64,000 nucleotides of DNA from Simmondsia chinensis (GCA_018398585.1 JAGTTD010000019.1:7539702-7603701); one strand, 5' to 3'; counted from the stretch's first letter, positions 11,530 through 23,112 are shown. The notes: a model not told the origin generated them from the sequence alone. Program-made: numbers and translations.

Positions 11530-12350
11530 AAAATATGATAAGTAGGTTATATTTGGTTTAGTTTTTTAAGAGTTTGAAACTATAAAAATGTTTTAGTTGA
11601 CTGTAAGGTTTATGTTGATTGATAGAAAAGATTTTTATTTTTTTACATCTTTTCTACGGCTTAAGAATCATGTTCTTCCTCACTTAGGTTGAGTGATTGT
11701 ACACCTACGGATATACTAAACACTCACCCAAATTGGGTCAAATTTTCCGGTTGGGGGACCCTGACGGGATAAGACTGCGTACATCTTACCCTTCCTAGAC
11801 CCTGTGCGAGAGGAAGCCCTTAGGGCATTAGGTATGTTATTGTTGTTGTTGTTGTTGTCCCACGGTTTAAGAAGATAAAAAAAAAATATATATATATATA
11901 TATATATTTTATAACTAAACATAAAAATATACACATTGGATTTTTTTACAACTTATTTTAGAAAAGTATTTTAAAAAAACTATATTAGTATTAAATTTTT
12001 ACCACCATAACTTACTTTTATCGGTTATCACCACCACTCCAACCTACCACCACCCTTTTATCCCCATGTCTCGTTATATTCACAACTTTCCACTACCTCG
12101 ACCAATTATTATCATGATTATCTCATATTTATTATTATTAGTTGATATATTATTAAGTTATTTTTTGTAATTCTAATAGGCAAGGTTTTTTTTAAAACTT
12201 AAATCCAAACACTTTATTATGTAAAAAGATTTTTCTGCATTGTATAATCAAATACTTCATTGTAAAAACGTACAGATCTTAAATGAATAAATCTTATTAA
12301 AACAGATTAACTAAAAAAAATAAATTAAAATAAACTCAACAAAATGCACC
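11530..12350. mobile_element. MITE-like repeat, copy A, split by a SINE
   Basis: The stretch after the SINE (about 11970-12330) aligns block by block with 13690-14040: ttatcaccac/ttatcattgc, attattatcatgatt/actattatcataatt, tatattattaagt, aaatccaaacactttattatg, aaatcttattaaaa. The outer ends (ggttatatttggtttagttt and the complement ggtgcattttgttgagttt) look like weak TIRs. A SINE at 11668-11859 lies inside. No TSD was identified for the outer element. Confidence 0.6.
11668..11859 (+). mobile_element. SINE with RTE-type tail and possible tRNA-like head
   Basis: The last roughly 90 bp match the RTE LINE 3' end: agactgcgtacatcttaccc, a tgcgagaggaagccc block, gggcatta and (TTG)n. It is bracketed by ctacggcttaagaa (11654-11667) and ccacggtttaagaa (11860-11873), a 14-bp TSD with two mismatches. 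The head has a weak B-box-like string gggtcaaattttcc and a possible A box cttaggttgag about 50 nt upstream, so a tRNA origin is possible but not secure. It has no 5S similarity, unlike the elements at 5387 and 62578. Confidence 0.72.
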
Positions 12351-13477
12351 TCTATTACTATATCAATCTCCAAACCTCTTGTGGTAAAAAAAAAAAAAAA
12401 AAATCTCGAGTACCTCTATTATTGACAATGATTTTACCCTTTCTTGGAAATTTAAAAAGTGTGTTTAATATTATTTTTATTTACAATTTTATTTTTTAAA
12501 ATACCAAATCCATGCTTTGAAAACAATTATTTTTAGTTTTAGTTTTTGATTTTTAATTTCTTTTCAATATGAGTAAAAAACTAAAAATAAAAGATAAAAA
12601 GAGAAGAATTTTTGACAACCAAATTTTAGGTGTTTAAAAAAATGAAAAATGAAAAATTAAAAACAATACTAAATAGGGAAAAAAAAAAAAAAAAACAATT
12701 CACTTGGAAAGATAGGCCTCTCAATTACTGTACCAGATATATCGAATGCTTGGGACCCAACGCCCCTAAATTATGTACTACTTAATTTGATTCAACCCTA
12801 AGTTTCCATTACATATTTTATTTAATTATTATTTATATTGCTAAACAAAATATTAGCATACATTAAAGACTCGAGTTTATATATCTGCTCAGACCCTAAA
12901 ACTCTTAGGGGCGACCATCATTACATGTGGATTGCAAAAGTACGAATGATACAACCGCATAAAAACAAGGTAAAAGATCTTGTCCGGATATTTAGGTACC
13001 ATAAGTTTTGGTCTTTTACTCTAAATAACATGATATTTCAATACATATAATAAAAATAGTCATATGTTTAAAATTTTTTTATTTATGTCTTAACGTTTCA
13101 AAATATTTTAATCAGATGCCCTCTACAACTTTTTTACAAATTTGATTGGATGATAAAGCATGATTCCAACAATATATAAAAATCCACGTCAGAATTTGGT
13201 AATTTTTTTGCTGAAAACATGTTAATACAATACAGAAGCTCAACAATGTGTAGGCACCACTCATTGAAATTTAGAGAATTTTTATTCTATTTCAGCGAGT
13301 TTTTGCTAAATATACTAACGACCCAATTATATTACCGTGATGTGCCACATCAACGCCAATTGGTCAAGATTTGCTGCATTTTGATAGAATTCATTGGAAT
13401 CCGACGTAGGCTACCTATATTAATTCTCAAATTTCAAATTACTTGATTCTAAATATAAAGCATCAAGATACCCAGGC
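12351..13477. other. AT-rich intergenic stretch
   Basis: Contains A-runs near 12383-12401 and 12680-12696. No coding or RNA feature can be supported. Confidence 0.45.
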
Positions 13478-14070
13478 TGCATTTGTTCAGTTTTTTAACA
13501 ACTTAAATTTGTAAAAAAAAAAACTCCAATTAACTATATAACTTGTGTTTAGTTAGCAAAAAAGATTTTTTAATATCTTTTTCACTACTTAAAGAAAAAT
13601 ATGAAAATAACTATTTCATAACTAAACAAAAAAGACACAAAACTGAATCTTTTTTATAGCTTATTTCAAGAAAATGCTTTAAGAAGACTATTAATTTTAA
13701 ATATTCACCAATATGACCTATTTTTACTTGTTATCATTGCCCCACATACCATCACCTCTTTTACGCTCACGGGTTGCTACACTCACTACTCTCCACTACC
13801 ATAACCAACTATTATCATAATTCTCTCCTACACTATTATTATTTGATTTATATTATTAAGTCATTTTTGTGATTATAATAAATAGGTTTATTTTTAAACT
13901 TGTATCCAAACATTTATTATGTAAAAAAAAGATCTTCCCGCACTGCACAATCAAACACTTTACTATAAAAAAAATACACATCTTAAATAGACAAATCTTA
14001 TTAAAATAGATAAGTTCGAAGGAAAAAAAAAAAACTAAAATAAACTGAACTAAACCCACCCCTATTTAGA
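13478..14070. mobile_element. MITE-like repeat, copy B
   Basis: Ends ggctgcatttgttcagtttt and the complement ggtgggtttagttcagttta form an imperfect inverted pair. The interior is homologous to copy A at 11530-12350, but without the SINE. Its length of about 590 bp matches copy A minus the SINE and its TSD. Confidence 0.62.
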
Positions 14071-14190
14071 TAAATACCCAAACTTTAAAATACCCAAATA
14101 ATAGATGCTATTCTTCACGGTGAGCTAGTTGGGGGATAAAGGAATTTTTCTCAAACATTGGTAGCATATTAACTATAGACCAAAGCAAAG

Positions 14191-14872
14191 CAAGGGCCGG
14201 ACATAACCCCAGGCAACCTAAGCACCCACTTGGGGCCCCCAAATTTTCGCAATTGTACTTTTTAAAATATCAACCTTGCGAGCACCCACTCAAAATAGGG
14301 AGGGCAAACTCTTATCTCCCCGATCTCCAGGACCACAAAAAATATGGAATTTTATGTCTTCTTAGCCGACGTAAGACCTTCATCCAGCAGCAAAAAGCTG
14401 TCCCTTGGAGCAACTCAAACTTATTCCGGGTAGGAAGAAGTGGGAGTGCACCACATGGTCTCGATGAGCCTCGCCTTTGTATGCCAAGTCACTGGACCGG
14501 AGAAACGGATTCTCCCGAGGTTGTCAAAGCGGGATCGCTCCAACGCGCCCACGCCTTACTACTTATTAGTAAATTTTATAGTCAAAATTATTATAATTTG
14601 TTATATACAGGGCTGGTCCTAACATTCTCAAAGCCTCAAGCAGAATTTTCAAATAAGGCCCTTCATATATAATAACATTTATCTTAAAACCTATTAATAT
14701 TAACAATTATTACTTCAAAAATCACAACCTCTAAACTTTGGAACCCCTAAAATTCGGGAACCCCAAGTGGTTGCCTAGGTAGCTTGAGGTTATGTCTGGC
14801 CCTGGTTGTATATGAAGGGCCCCCTTTGAGAATTTCACTTAAGGTCTCAGAAATGTCAGGACCGGCCCTAGA
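14191..14872. mobile_element. Two interleaved TIR elements (E1 and E2)
   Basis: E1 ends are about 14191-14245 (aagggccggacataacccc) and 14751-14804 (complement agggccagacataacctca), both continuing into CACTTGGGG. E2 ends are about 14607-14670 (cagggctggtcctaacatt) and 14809-14872 (complement tagggccggtcctgacatt), both continuing to GGCCCTTCATATA. The order is E1-left, E2-left, E1-right, E2-right, so neither element is simply nested in the other. The 139-residue frame at 14253-14672 inside E1 resembles no family I recognise. Confidence 0.65.
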
Positions 14873-15863
14873 GCCTCATCAGCAACCTCACATACAACAC
14901 TTTCACCATAGATCCCCCCTCCTAGAGAGCATGAGATTCGAACCTTATGGCTTTATCTCGAACGGTCGAGAACCCGATTTGATCAATTTTCTTTATTGAT
15001 TGACGCACCTGAAAAAGAATGTCTAAAAAGAATATGAATTCAGAAAGCACCAAAAAAAAAAATAAAAGAACCAAAATCTTAATCACAGTCAATCAATGGT
15101 TTCACCTTGTAGCTCAATGCACTTGAATTTCAATTGTCACTTTCCTTTTTTCTACATGTTGTCCTTTCAAATGGTTAATCCATCACCTGCAATGGGCATA
15201 AGGACAAAGGACAATATTAGCAACATCTCTTAGATAGCATAGAGTTAGGCTCAAATAATAAGACACTCGGATTTAACGCCTCATGAAACAACATAAGGTG
15301 CAAAAGTGCAAACAATTACTAGGATGCCACCCGGAAATTTTTTTACTGGGAGCAATGGCAAGAACATATGATAAATGATTTACTTAATCATACATCTAAA
15401 GTCATATTATGATTATGTTGATTAAAATTAAAATAAGGTGTATAATAAAAAATCAAAAAACACAAGTATTGGAATATTATGGTATTAGAAAGTATTACAA
15501 AACTTAAATACACCAAAAAGTCATCTGCCACATAATTTATGAAAACCATTTTTGGCCTTGGAAAAATTCGTAAAAATCATCGGGTGTAATCTTATATTTT
15601 AACTTAAATAAGGGACAAAATCAATATTATATTCTAAAAGCTTTCCGTATCACTAGGAGCAAATGCCCCAAGTAGATAAGTAATGGCTCAGCCAACCGAC
15701 CCCACCTATTGGATTTAAGTGCCCAACTTACCCTATTGTATGTAAAGAAACTTTTGAGTGGATGCTCTATGTAACACGGGGTACAAGTATGTTGGCTAGA
15801 CCACCCTAGATTCCGTAAAAAACCAAAAAGGAAAATGACAAAGGCCATGTGAAATGTTAGGAT
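14873..15863. other. Non-coding stretch with a lone B-box-like motif
   Basis: On the minus strand, aaggttcgaatctcatg at about 14932-14948 resembles a tRNA B box, but no A box at the right spacing was found. Nothing else is recognisable. Confidence 0.4.
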
Positions 15864-16368
15864 TAGGGATGGCCATGGGACGGGCAAAACCCGCTTCCCG
15901 CGGGTACCCGCCCCGTTTGGGACGGGTATGGGTATAAGTGGAGTGGGTAGTGGGTACGGGTTCAATGTACCCGCCCCGTACCCGTCACGGGTATGGAGCG
16001 GGTACGGGTATAGTTTTGTACCCGCCCTGCCCCGCTCCACCTCATATCCGCCATATCCGCTTTATTTTGTACATAATTAACCTTCAAATTAAAAAAATAC
16101 GTGTTTAAATTCAATAATCCAAATTGTTTATCAATGTTATAAAAAAATATAATTAATTTTTAAAAGTAGTATTAAATAACTAATATGACCCGGTATGGAT
16201 AATCGTTTTCTACGTACATTAGAAAGGGTACGGGGCGGGTAATGCATACCCGTTGGATACCCGCGGGTAATGGGGCGGGTACGGGTATCCACTTCATACC
16301 CGTGGCGGGTAATGGGGCGGGTACAGGTATAGAATTTGGGTGGCGGGTACGGCCATTGCCACCCCTAA
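15864..16368. mobile_element. hAT-type MITE with GC-rich arms, copy 2
   Basis: Starts TAGGGATGGCCATGG and ends CCATTGCCACCCCTAA. The 8-bp TSD gttaggat is perfect (15856-15863 and 16369-16376). Arms of repeated tacccg/cgggta hexamers surround an AT-rich core at about 16065-16200 that is homologous to the cores of copies 1 and 3, including the shared string tcaataatccaaattgttta also present in copy 3. Confidence 0.9.
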
Positions 16369-16376
16369 GTTAGGAT

Positions 16377-16878
16377 ATCAACCTTTAGTTTATCTTTCTT
16401 TTTCTTTTTTTGTTGCTTGCTTTTCTTCTTCTTCTTCTTCTTTGGTTTCTTTGGCACAGTCATTGAGCAATCTGCTGCAGAACCATCCTGCCAATTCTAA
16501 AATAAGATTTCCAAGTCAAAGGATTACAGAAACTGAGTTCGAGAATATCCCACACTAGTTCGAAGAGACAAAACAAACCTCCGGATCGTCAAAGGAATCG
16601 ACATGCCGAATTGTCAGCCCCGAAGTTGAAGTTGTACCTGGCATAACCAAAAGAGAGCTTTTCTTAAGCTTTGTTTGTTTTGCATGAAACCTTTTTTGTA
16701 TTGTATTAGTTCTTTGCATAACTTTTTAGTAACAACTACAAATATCGAGAAAGGGGAAATCAACCCCCCAAACCCCAATGAAAGGGGAAAACATTATATG
16801 AGATATTCTCACATCATATGTCTCACTTCAACCTTAACTTAGTTAAGCATAGCCCATACAAAATTAATAAAATCAAAA
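16377..16878. other. Spacer without recognised features
   Basis: Contains a cttctt microsatellite near 16424-16441. No supported gene. Confidence 0.4.
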
Positions 16879-16979
16879 ACTATTTTCTTTAACTCAACAA
16901 CAACAACAACAACAAACCCAATGCCTCCAAAGGCTCCCGCATAAGCAGGGTCTGGGGGTAGATGTACGCAACCTTCCCT

Positions 16980-17000
16980 CTTCAAAGGGCTACCATGAAG
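16980..17000 (-). promoter_or_regulatory. Conserved hairpin in the RTE 3' UTR
   Basis: The string cttcaaagggctaccatgaag is an imperfect inverted repeat just upstream of the TTG tail. The same position is occupied by cttcagggtagccccctgaag at 32479-32499 and tcatcagggtctcaccctgatga at 61487-61509, and by related stems in the 5S-headed SINEs. It is a candidate recognition signal for the LINE reverse transcriptase. Confidence 0.6.
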
Positions 17001-17295
17001 AGAGGCTGTTTCCGAAGACCCCCAACCTGAGAAGCTGGTCCGCAGCAATTGGCAAAAGACATGGCAGCAAGAGAGCATCAAAGCATGAGTAGGTAAAACA
17101 CACGGCGAGCAAAACAAAAGACTCAAAGCAAGTCATATCAGGTACATATCAATAGATAAAATAAAGATAAGGATAGAGATAAAGGATAGAGATAGAGATC
17201 GAGAAAAAGAATAGTAGGCAAGTAGCAAGTATCAGCTCATGAGAGCCAGAACACAGCCTACGTGCGCCAAGAGGACCTAACACTAGTAAGCTGGA

Positions 17296-19120
17296 CTACC
17301 CTACTCCAACCAGAGCATCTAATACCCCTATGCTAGCCCTCCATTGGGCCCTATCTAAGGCCATCTCCTCCCGAAGGTTTAGGTGGGTGAGGTCTTGTCG
17401 GATCGTCTCAAGCCATCTCTTCTTTGGCTTGCCTCTGCCTCTTCTGCCTAGTATAGTAAGGGGTTGTTCGCATCTCCTTACTAAAGCGTTGTCCGGTCTC
17501 CTTCTAACATGTCCGAACCACCTCAGACGCTGCTCCCTCAATTTATCTTCAATGGAGGCTACGCCCAATTTGCCTCTTATGATATCGTTTCTGATCCTAT
17601 CCTTCCTTGTGTGTCCACAATCCACCTTAGCATTCGCATCTTCACCACCTTCATCTTCTGTGTGTGCTGTTGTTTCATCGCCCTGCACTCCGCCCCATAC
17701 GTCATGGCTGGCCTCACAACCGTCTTATACTATCTTCCCTTTAGCTTCAAGGAGAACTTTCTGTCACAGAGTACCGCGGAGGCCATCCTCCACTTATGCC
17801 ATCCCGCTTTAATCCGGTTGCTGACATCCTCGTCCACATCGCCGTTGTGCTGTATCATGGACCCCAAGTACCTGAATCTCTCCTTCTTCGATATGGCCTC
17901 AGATCCAATCTTAACTTCTTTCTGGCTAGGGGTGGTAGAGGAATCGAACTTGAGTTCCATGTGCTCGGTCTTGGCTCTGCTTAGTCGTAAACCCTTCGAC
18001 TCTAGAACCCCTCTCCACAGTTCCAGCTTCTCATTTATCTCTTCCCGCGACTCCCCCACCAATACTATGTCATCTGCAAAAAACATGCACCAAGGTGCAC
18101 ATCCCTGGATGTGCCTAGTGAGCTCGTCCATAACCAGAATGAACAGATAGGGGCTCAAAGCCAACCCTTGATGTACCCCTACTGTTATCGGGAAAGCGTC
18201 TGTCTCCCCATCCACTGTACGCACCATAGTTTGTGCCTCCTCATACACATCTCTCACGGCTCGGATGTATGGTACGGGGATCCCTTTCCTGTCCAAAACT
18301 CTCCAAAGGACCTCCCTTGGCACTCTATCATATGCCTTCTCTAAATCAATAAAAACCATATGAAGGTCTTTTTGTCTCTCCCTATATTGCTCTATTGTCC
18401 GCCATAGGATGTGGATGGCTTCTATTGTTGATCTCCAGGGCATAAATCTGAACTGTTTCTCGGACACCTCTGTCTGTTGCCTTAGCCTCCTCTCTATGAC
18501 CCGTTCCCACAACTTCAGAGTGTGGCACATTAGTTTGATACCTTGATAGTTGGCGCAATTCTGAATGTCGCCTTTGTTCTTATATATCGGAATCAATGTA
18601 CTCTTCCTCCATTCCTCAGGCATCTTGTCTCCCAGAAGGATTTGGTTAAATAGTTTATTCAGCCAACTGACGCCCTTCTCTCCAAGGCATTTCCATACTT
18701 CTATGGGTATGCCATCTGGGCCAACTGCTTTACCCTTTCCCATGGATCTCAGGGCTTTCTTGGCTTCCTTGGGGCTAATTTGCCTACAGTCACATTGATG
18801 CTCCTCAGATGTTTGAAGATCACCTAAGGATATCTCTGCCCCTCCTTGTTCGTTGAACAACTCGTGGAAGTACGTTTTCCACCTAGCCTTAATTAGATGC
18901 TTGTCCACGAGAACCTGTCCATCTTCCCCTCTTATGCATTGTGCTCTATCCAAGTCCCTAGTCTTCCTTTCTCTAGCTTTGGCGATTCTATATAAGTCCC
19001 TCGCACCCTCCTTGGTCTCCATCCTTTTGTAAAAATCCTCATAAGCTCTAAATTGTGCTTCTCTAACTGCTCACTTCGCTTCTCTCCTGACTTAAAGATA
19101 CCGCTGTCGCTTATCCTCAT
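17296..19120 (-). pseudogene. RTE LINE reverse transcriptase and C-terminal region
   Basis: The frame at 17730-19022 encodes the RT core: GKAVGPDGIPIEVWK, STLIPIYKNKGD, MVFIDLEKAYDRVPR, VGVHQGLALSPYLF and the catalytic FFADDIVLVGE box, then an RT thumb. A stop after KLKGR (17730-17732) and a shift near 17690 break the downstream region, which resumes as [25 protein letters not shown] and [19 protein letters not shown] up to 17296. That conserved basic tail is also what survives in all the truncated copies. The upstream linker at 18932-19120 is in another frame. RT copies the element RNA at the nicked target. Inactive here because of the breaks. Confidence 0.9.
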
Positions 19121-20155
19121 CTCTGCTATGATCCCACTCTTTGAAACAAACTCGTTTTGCCTTAATCTTCCCTTGGACCTCCTCGCTCCACCACCAAGGC
19201 TCTCTGTTGCTCGGTACCCTTCCCTTTGACGTGCCGAGAACTTCCCGTGCCAGTCCTCTCATCTTTTGGGCCAATTCGTTCCACATATGGTTTGTATCTC
19301 CCTCGAAGTCCACCCCGAGCTCAGCCTCCACTCTTTCCCTGTATACCTTATACTTCTCCCCCTTCAACTCCCTCCAATTGGTATACGTATGCGCAGGTTT
19401 GCAGATTCTTTTGGCCCTCTTCTTGACCTTTATATCCGCCCACAGCACCCTATGTTGTGTAGACAGGTCTTCTCCTGAGGTAGCCTTGCAATCCCTGCAG
19501 TCTCTTTGCAGCCTTTTCTTTACTAGTATGTAGTCAATCTGTGTTCTTGTCCCACTGCTTTGGTACGTGATGATGTGTTGCTCACGCTTTCTGAAGAAGG
19601 TGTTGGCCACCGTTAAATCGTATGTAACCACGAAGTCTAGTAGGGCTTTGCCCTCTGCATTCCTGGTTCCAAAACCGAATCCGCCGTGGTGAGAAGCGTA
19701 ACCGTCCTCCGTCGCGCCAACGTGCCCATTGAAATCCCCGCCAATCATCGCTTGTTCGGTTTGGAGTATGCCTGGCATAATTGTGTCTAAGTCCTCCCAG
19801 AATGTTGCCTTCTCATGCTCAGTTAGTCCAGTTTGAGGTGCATAGGCACTGATTACGTTCAATACTTCTCCATCTAGGACCATCTAGATACTTATGATCC
19901 TATCACCAGCTCTTGATACTCCGACAACTTTATCCTTGAGGCTGCTTTCCACAATGATCCCAACTTCATTCCTGCCTCTGACCTTGCCCGCATACCAGAG
20001 CTTATGCCCCAGCACCTCTCTGGCTTTCGCGCCAACCCATTTAGTCTCTTGTAGACAAAGGATGTTGATGTTTCTCTTCATCATCATTTAGGCCACCTCG
20101 AAACTCTTCTTCTTTAGTGTCCTGACATTTAGTGTCCCTAGTCTCAAGTTCCTGT
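19092..20155 (-). pseudogene. RTE LINE endonuclease domain
   Basis: An endonuclease/exonuclease/phosphatase fold read in one frame with stops. Blocks: LRLGTLNVRTL at about 20155-20100; NILCLQETKWVG (the QET motif carries the catalytic Glu); VISAYAPQTG; IGGDFNGHVG (catalytic Asp/Asn); and TQIDYILVKKRL with the terminal DY block at about 19520. It nicks target DNA for target-primed reverse transcription. One stop lies after FEVA near 20090 and one after RIISI near 19885. The coding frame ends at a stop after RQRYL (about 19094), before the frame that links to the reverse transcriptase. Confidence 0.85.
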
Positions 20156-20159
20156 CCCC

Positions 20160-21171
20160 TTTTGCCTCGCCCTCCCCCTCCCCCTCCCCAACCCCTTTGA
20201 AGATGGCCTCAATGTCTAAGTTCCATAACTGGTCGCGCTCATCAACTAGCTGTGACTAACGCGAGTAAGTGATCAACATAGGCAATAAGCTTAATATAGC
20301 ATATACGCGCGAGATTACTGCCACAGTCAATAAGATCACACAATTCAAAATAATGAATGGAGAAAGCACCAAGTAAACCAAGTGAAAAATACTCAACAAT
20401 GGTAAATTAAAACACTACCCTGCTATAATAAAGGATAGATCAAACCTGGGCTGGTGCGTTGTTGATACTCTGACCCGGCTAATACTTACCTAGGCCGGCT
20501 CTTGATTGTCGGATGCAGGCTGCTGGCTTTAGAGTGTTGGCGATGGTGATGGTGGTGATGAGGGGCTGGTGGTGGTGGTCAGGCAAGTGAGGTGTGGTGT
20601 GGTGTGGTGGTGGTGATGGGGCGTGGTGGGGTTCGGTGGGCTAGGTTGGGGTGGGGTGTGGGTAGTAGTGGTTGTGGTGCCGGTGCCGGTGCAGGTGCAG
20701 GTGCAGGTGTCTAGTCGGGGGGGTGGTGATGGGTAGGTGGTTGTGGGGTGGGCGCGGTGGAGAGTGCGTGGGTGAGGCACGGTGGCGGTGGTGTGCGAGA
20801 TTTGCATGGGTGAGGCGAGGTGGTGGTAGGGTTCGAGGTCGGTGAGGCGAGGTGGTGGGTGTTTGGGTGAGGCGAGGTGGTGGTGGGGTTCGATGTCGGA
20901 GGTGGTGTAGATGGTGGTGGTGGGGTTCGATGGCGGGTGGTGTGAATGGGTGGGTGTGGTGCAACGCGTGACCGGCGTTGGGTCTTCGCCGTCTAGGCGG
21001 CGTCGCTGGCGGTGGAGGTGTCCCGGTGGGGTGGGTCGGCGAGGTTGCCGACCGGGGTGGGGGGGGGGGGTCAGCGAGAGAGGGGGTACGGGTCTCGGGG
21101 GTGTCGGGGGGTGTCAGCGAACGTTTGAGGTGCTAGAAAAACTTTAGAGAGAGAGAGAGAGAGAGAATAAT
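20160..21171 (-). other. RTE LINE 5' UTR, C-rich with simple repeats
   Basis: On the plus strand this is GGT/GGTG-rich (20520-20960), then G-rich, ending in a GA microsatellite at 21145-21166. It creates His/Pro/Thr-rich open frames on the minus strand (20529-20964) that lack any domain and are not accepted as an ORF1. It probably holds the element promoter, but no specific motif can be supported. Confidence 0.55.
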
Positions 21172-21187
21172 ACTATTTTCTTTAACT

Positions 21188-21746
21188 AGAAATACAAATT
21201 TTTTTCAAAAAATATAATTTAAATTAAAAAGATTTTGTGAAAATAAAATTTCAAAAAGAAAATATTTTTCTTTTTAACTAAAAGGACCCTTAACCCTTTC
21301 CTCTTTCAGAAGAATTGAACAGAAACATGGGACTAAATATATCAGATAACACATCATTTATATCGTTCAGATCTCGAGAAACAATCAAGTATGGATCCAA
21401 GGTCAAAGATCCGGCCATTTCCAGAGATTTCAATACTTTTTTGGTTTAATTTGGAGAGTTCAACTGTCATATGTATCCAGGTATTCGTATTCGCACTGAG
21501 ACACAGGTATGTTCGTATGGAATCAAAAGTGAGTGAAATAACACATGGTAACATCAGTTTATGTATTAAAAACAGACACGTCATTAATGTATGCAGAAGC
21601 CAGTACCAAAACCATGGACCAAGGAAGAATTGGATAGCTAAAGCTAAAGATAAAAGAAGCGTATTTTCACTTAATCACCATATCTACATTTTTAAGAAAA
21701 CCACCAGCAGTAATTTAATTTTTCAAACCACCTTTGGCTGACATCG
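21188..21746. other. Spacer between two RTE insertions
   Basis: No supported gene. The 116-residue frame at 21391-21741 shows no recognisable domain. Confidence 0.4.
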
Positions 21747-21760
21747 TTAGTACTTCATTA

Positions 21761-22394
21761 CACATAAGGAAAGATAGGATCAAAAATGACGCTATAAGAA
21801 GTAAATTGTGCGTGGTCCAATTGAAGACAAGTAGAGGGAGCAACTTTTGCTAGGGTTTAGGCATGTGAGAAGAAGGCCAACCACTACCCCTGTCAGGAGA
21901 TGCAAACAAATCCACATTACGCACGGGAGGAGATGCAGAGGCAGACCAAAGAAGAGCTGGATGAAGACGATTAGAAACAACCTCACTCTACTAACCCTAA
22001 AAAAGGAGATGGACTTAGACAAAGAGGAGTGCGAGTTAAAATAGGCGTAGCTGACATAGTAGTATAGGATAGAGCAGCACATCAATGCCAGCCCATAGCA
22101 TCCTCGGCTTACATGTTTGCTATGGTTGTCGCCTGCGTGAGCTAGTGTGGCTCTATTGTTGCTTTGTGCTTTGTGTTCGCTACTTGTTGCTTTATTATTT
22201 CCTTTACTTCTTATTTTTAGGGTTAGGGCCCTTGGAGACAACCTCCATTTAAGGTAGCACCCAAAAGGGGTAAGGCTGCATACATTCCCCCCCCCCCCCC
22301 CCCCCCAAAAAAAACCAAAAAAAAGACCCACCCCCTGACTCTACTTCAGCGGAAGCCCTTGTGGCATTAGGAATTTTTTGTTGTTGTTGTATTA
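21761..22394 (+). mobile_element. 5'-truncated RTE LINE copy
   Basis: The TSD is ttagtacttcatta (21747-21760) and ttagtatttcatta (22395-22408), one mismatch. It carries the basic C-terminal block (FRHVRRRPTTTPVRRCKQIHITHG, then GRPKKSWMKTIRNNL) and the 3' UTR down to (TTG)n at about 22380-22390. A C(20)A(8) run at 22287-22314 sits inside the tail. It lies in the opposite orientation to the full-length copy next door. Confidence 0.9.
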
Positions 22395-22408
22395 TTAGTA
22401 TTTCATTA

Positions 22409-23112
22409 AAAAAAAAAAAATCACATGCTTTGCACATGAATTTTGAGTAGGAACAACATAGGGTTCTAAGACGCATAAAAGAAGTTGAGTTGGCCGATAG
22501 GGATGGGCAAATTTAAGCTCAAGTTATATGGAGATAGACAACATTGTCTTAAACTACCTTGACAACTATTACTAGAAGCTATTATTTGCCCAAATGTCAT
22601 TTACTTTCAATTGTTAGACTCATGGATTTTTTTTATGGAATGCCGATTAAATTGATGGAAGGTGTTTGATGGAAAATGTAAAAGTTAAAGTCAACTAATC
22701 ACTTCTAAATGTTGTTTTAGGGAATAAAATATTTTTTTTTTTCTGGTTGGGAAGGAGAAGCAAAGGTGAAATGCTACCAGAATAAAGAATCCATAGATCA
22801 ATAAAATATCACAAAACACAAAGTCAGCATCAATTAATTATAAATTTCACCAAGAATCTATAGATTAAAGTGTAGTGCATCACTTTTTCGTCCAGATAAT
22901 CACAGAACTTTGCATATAAAGACCCATATACTGGACTTATATATACATGCACTTTATGTACATTTTTTTGAAAGAAACGAGATGAATCACTTCTGACCAA
23001 AAAGGGGACAACAGAATCATTAAGAACATCTATAAAGTTCATACTTTGTAACTAATGATATCCCTTGGGATTTGATTTCAAAAAAGAACTTTAGTTTCCT
23101 TTTTTTTTTTTG
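22409..23112. other. Spacer
   Basis: No gene recognised. AT-rich with short homopolymer runs. Confidence 0.4.

Larger units (their letters stand above)
16895..21171 (-). mobile_element. Full-length RTE-clade LINE
   Basis: A perfect 16-bp TSD, actattttctttaact (16879-16894 and 21172-21187), brackets 4277 bp. On the minus strand the order is: a C-rich/CT-repeat 5' UTR (about 21171-20160), an apurinic-type endonuclease, a reverse transcriptase, a basic C-terminal region, and a short 3' UTR with a hairpin (17000-16980) ending in (TTG)n at about 16915-16897. The single-ORF plan, the short tail and the TTG microsatellite fit the plant RTE clade, whose endonuclease is often mis-annotated as craniofacial development protein 2. 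Several stops and shifts interrupt the ORF, so the copy is inactive, though intact in outline. It is the source type for the truncated copies at 21761, 31557 and 60901-62559, and for the SINE tails. Confidence 0.93.

Noticed and set aside
14253..14672. 139-residue host gene
   Set aside because: Starts inside the left end of one TIR element and ends inside another; no recognised domain.
14932..14948. tRNA or SINE with B box on the minus strand
   Set aside because: No A box at suitable distance and no element borders.
17330..19533. Plus-strand open frames across the RTE element
   Set aside because: Antisense shadows of the endonuclease and RT coding region.
20529..20964. His/Pro/Thr-rich open frames as an RTE ORF1
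   Set aside because: Low-complexity translation of a GGT-rich 5' UTR; no domain or conserved motif.
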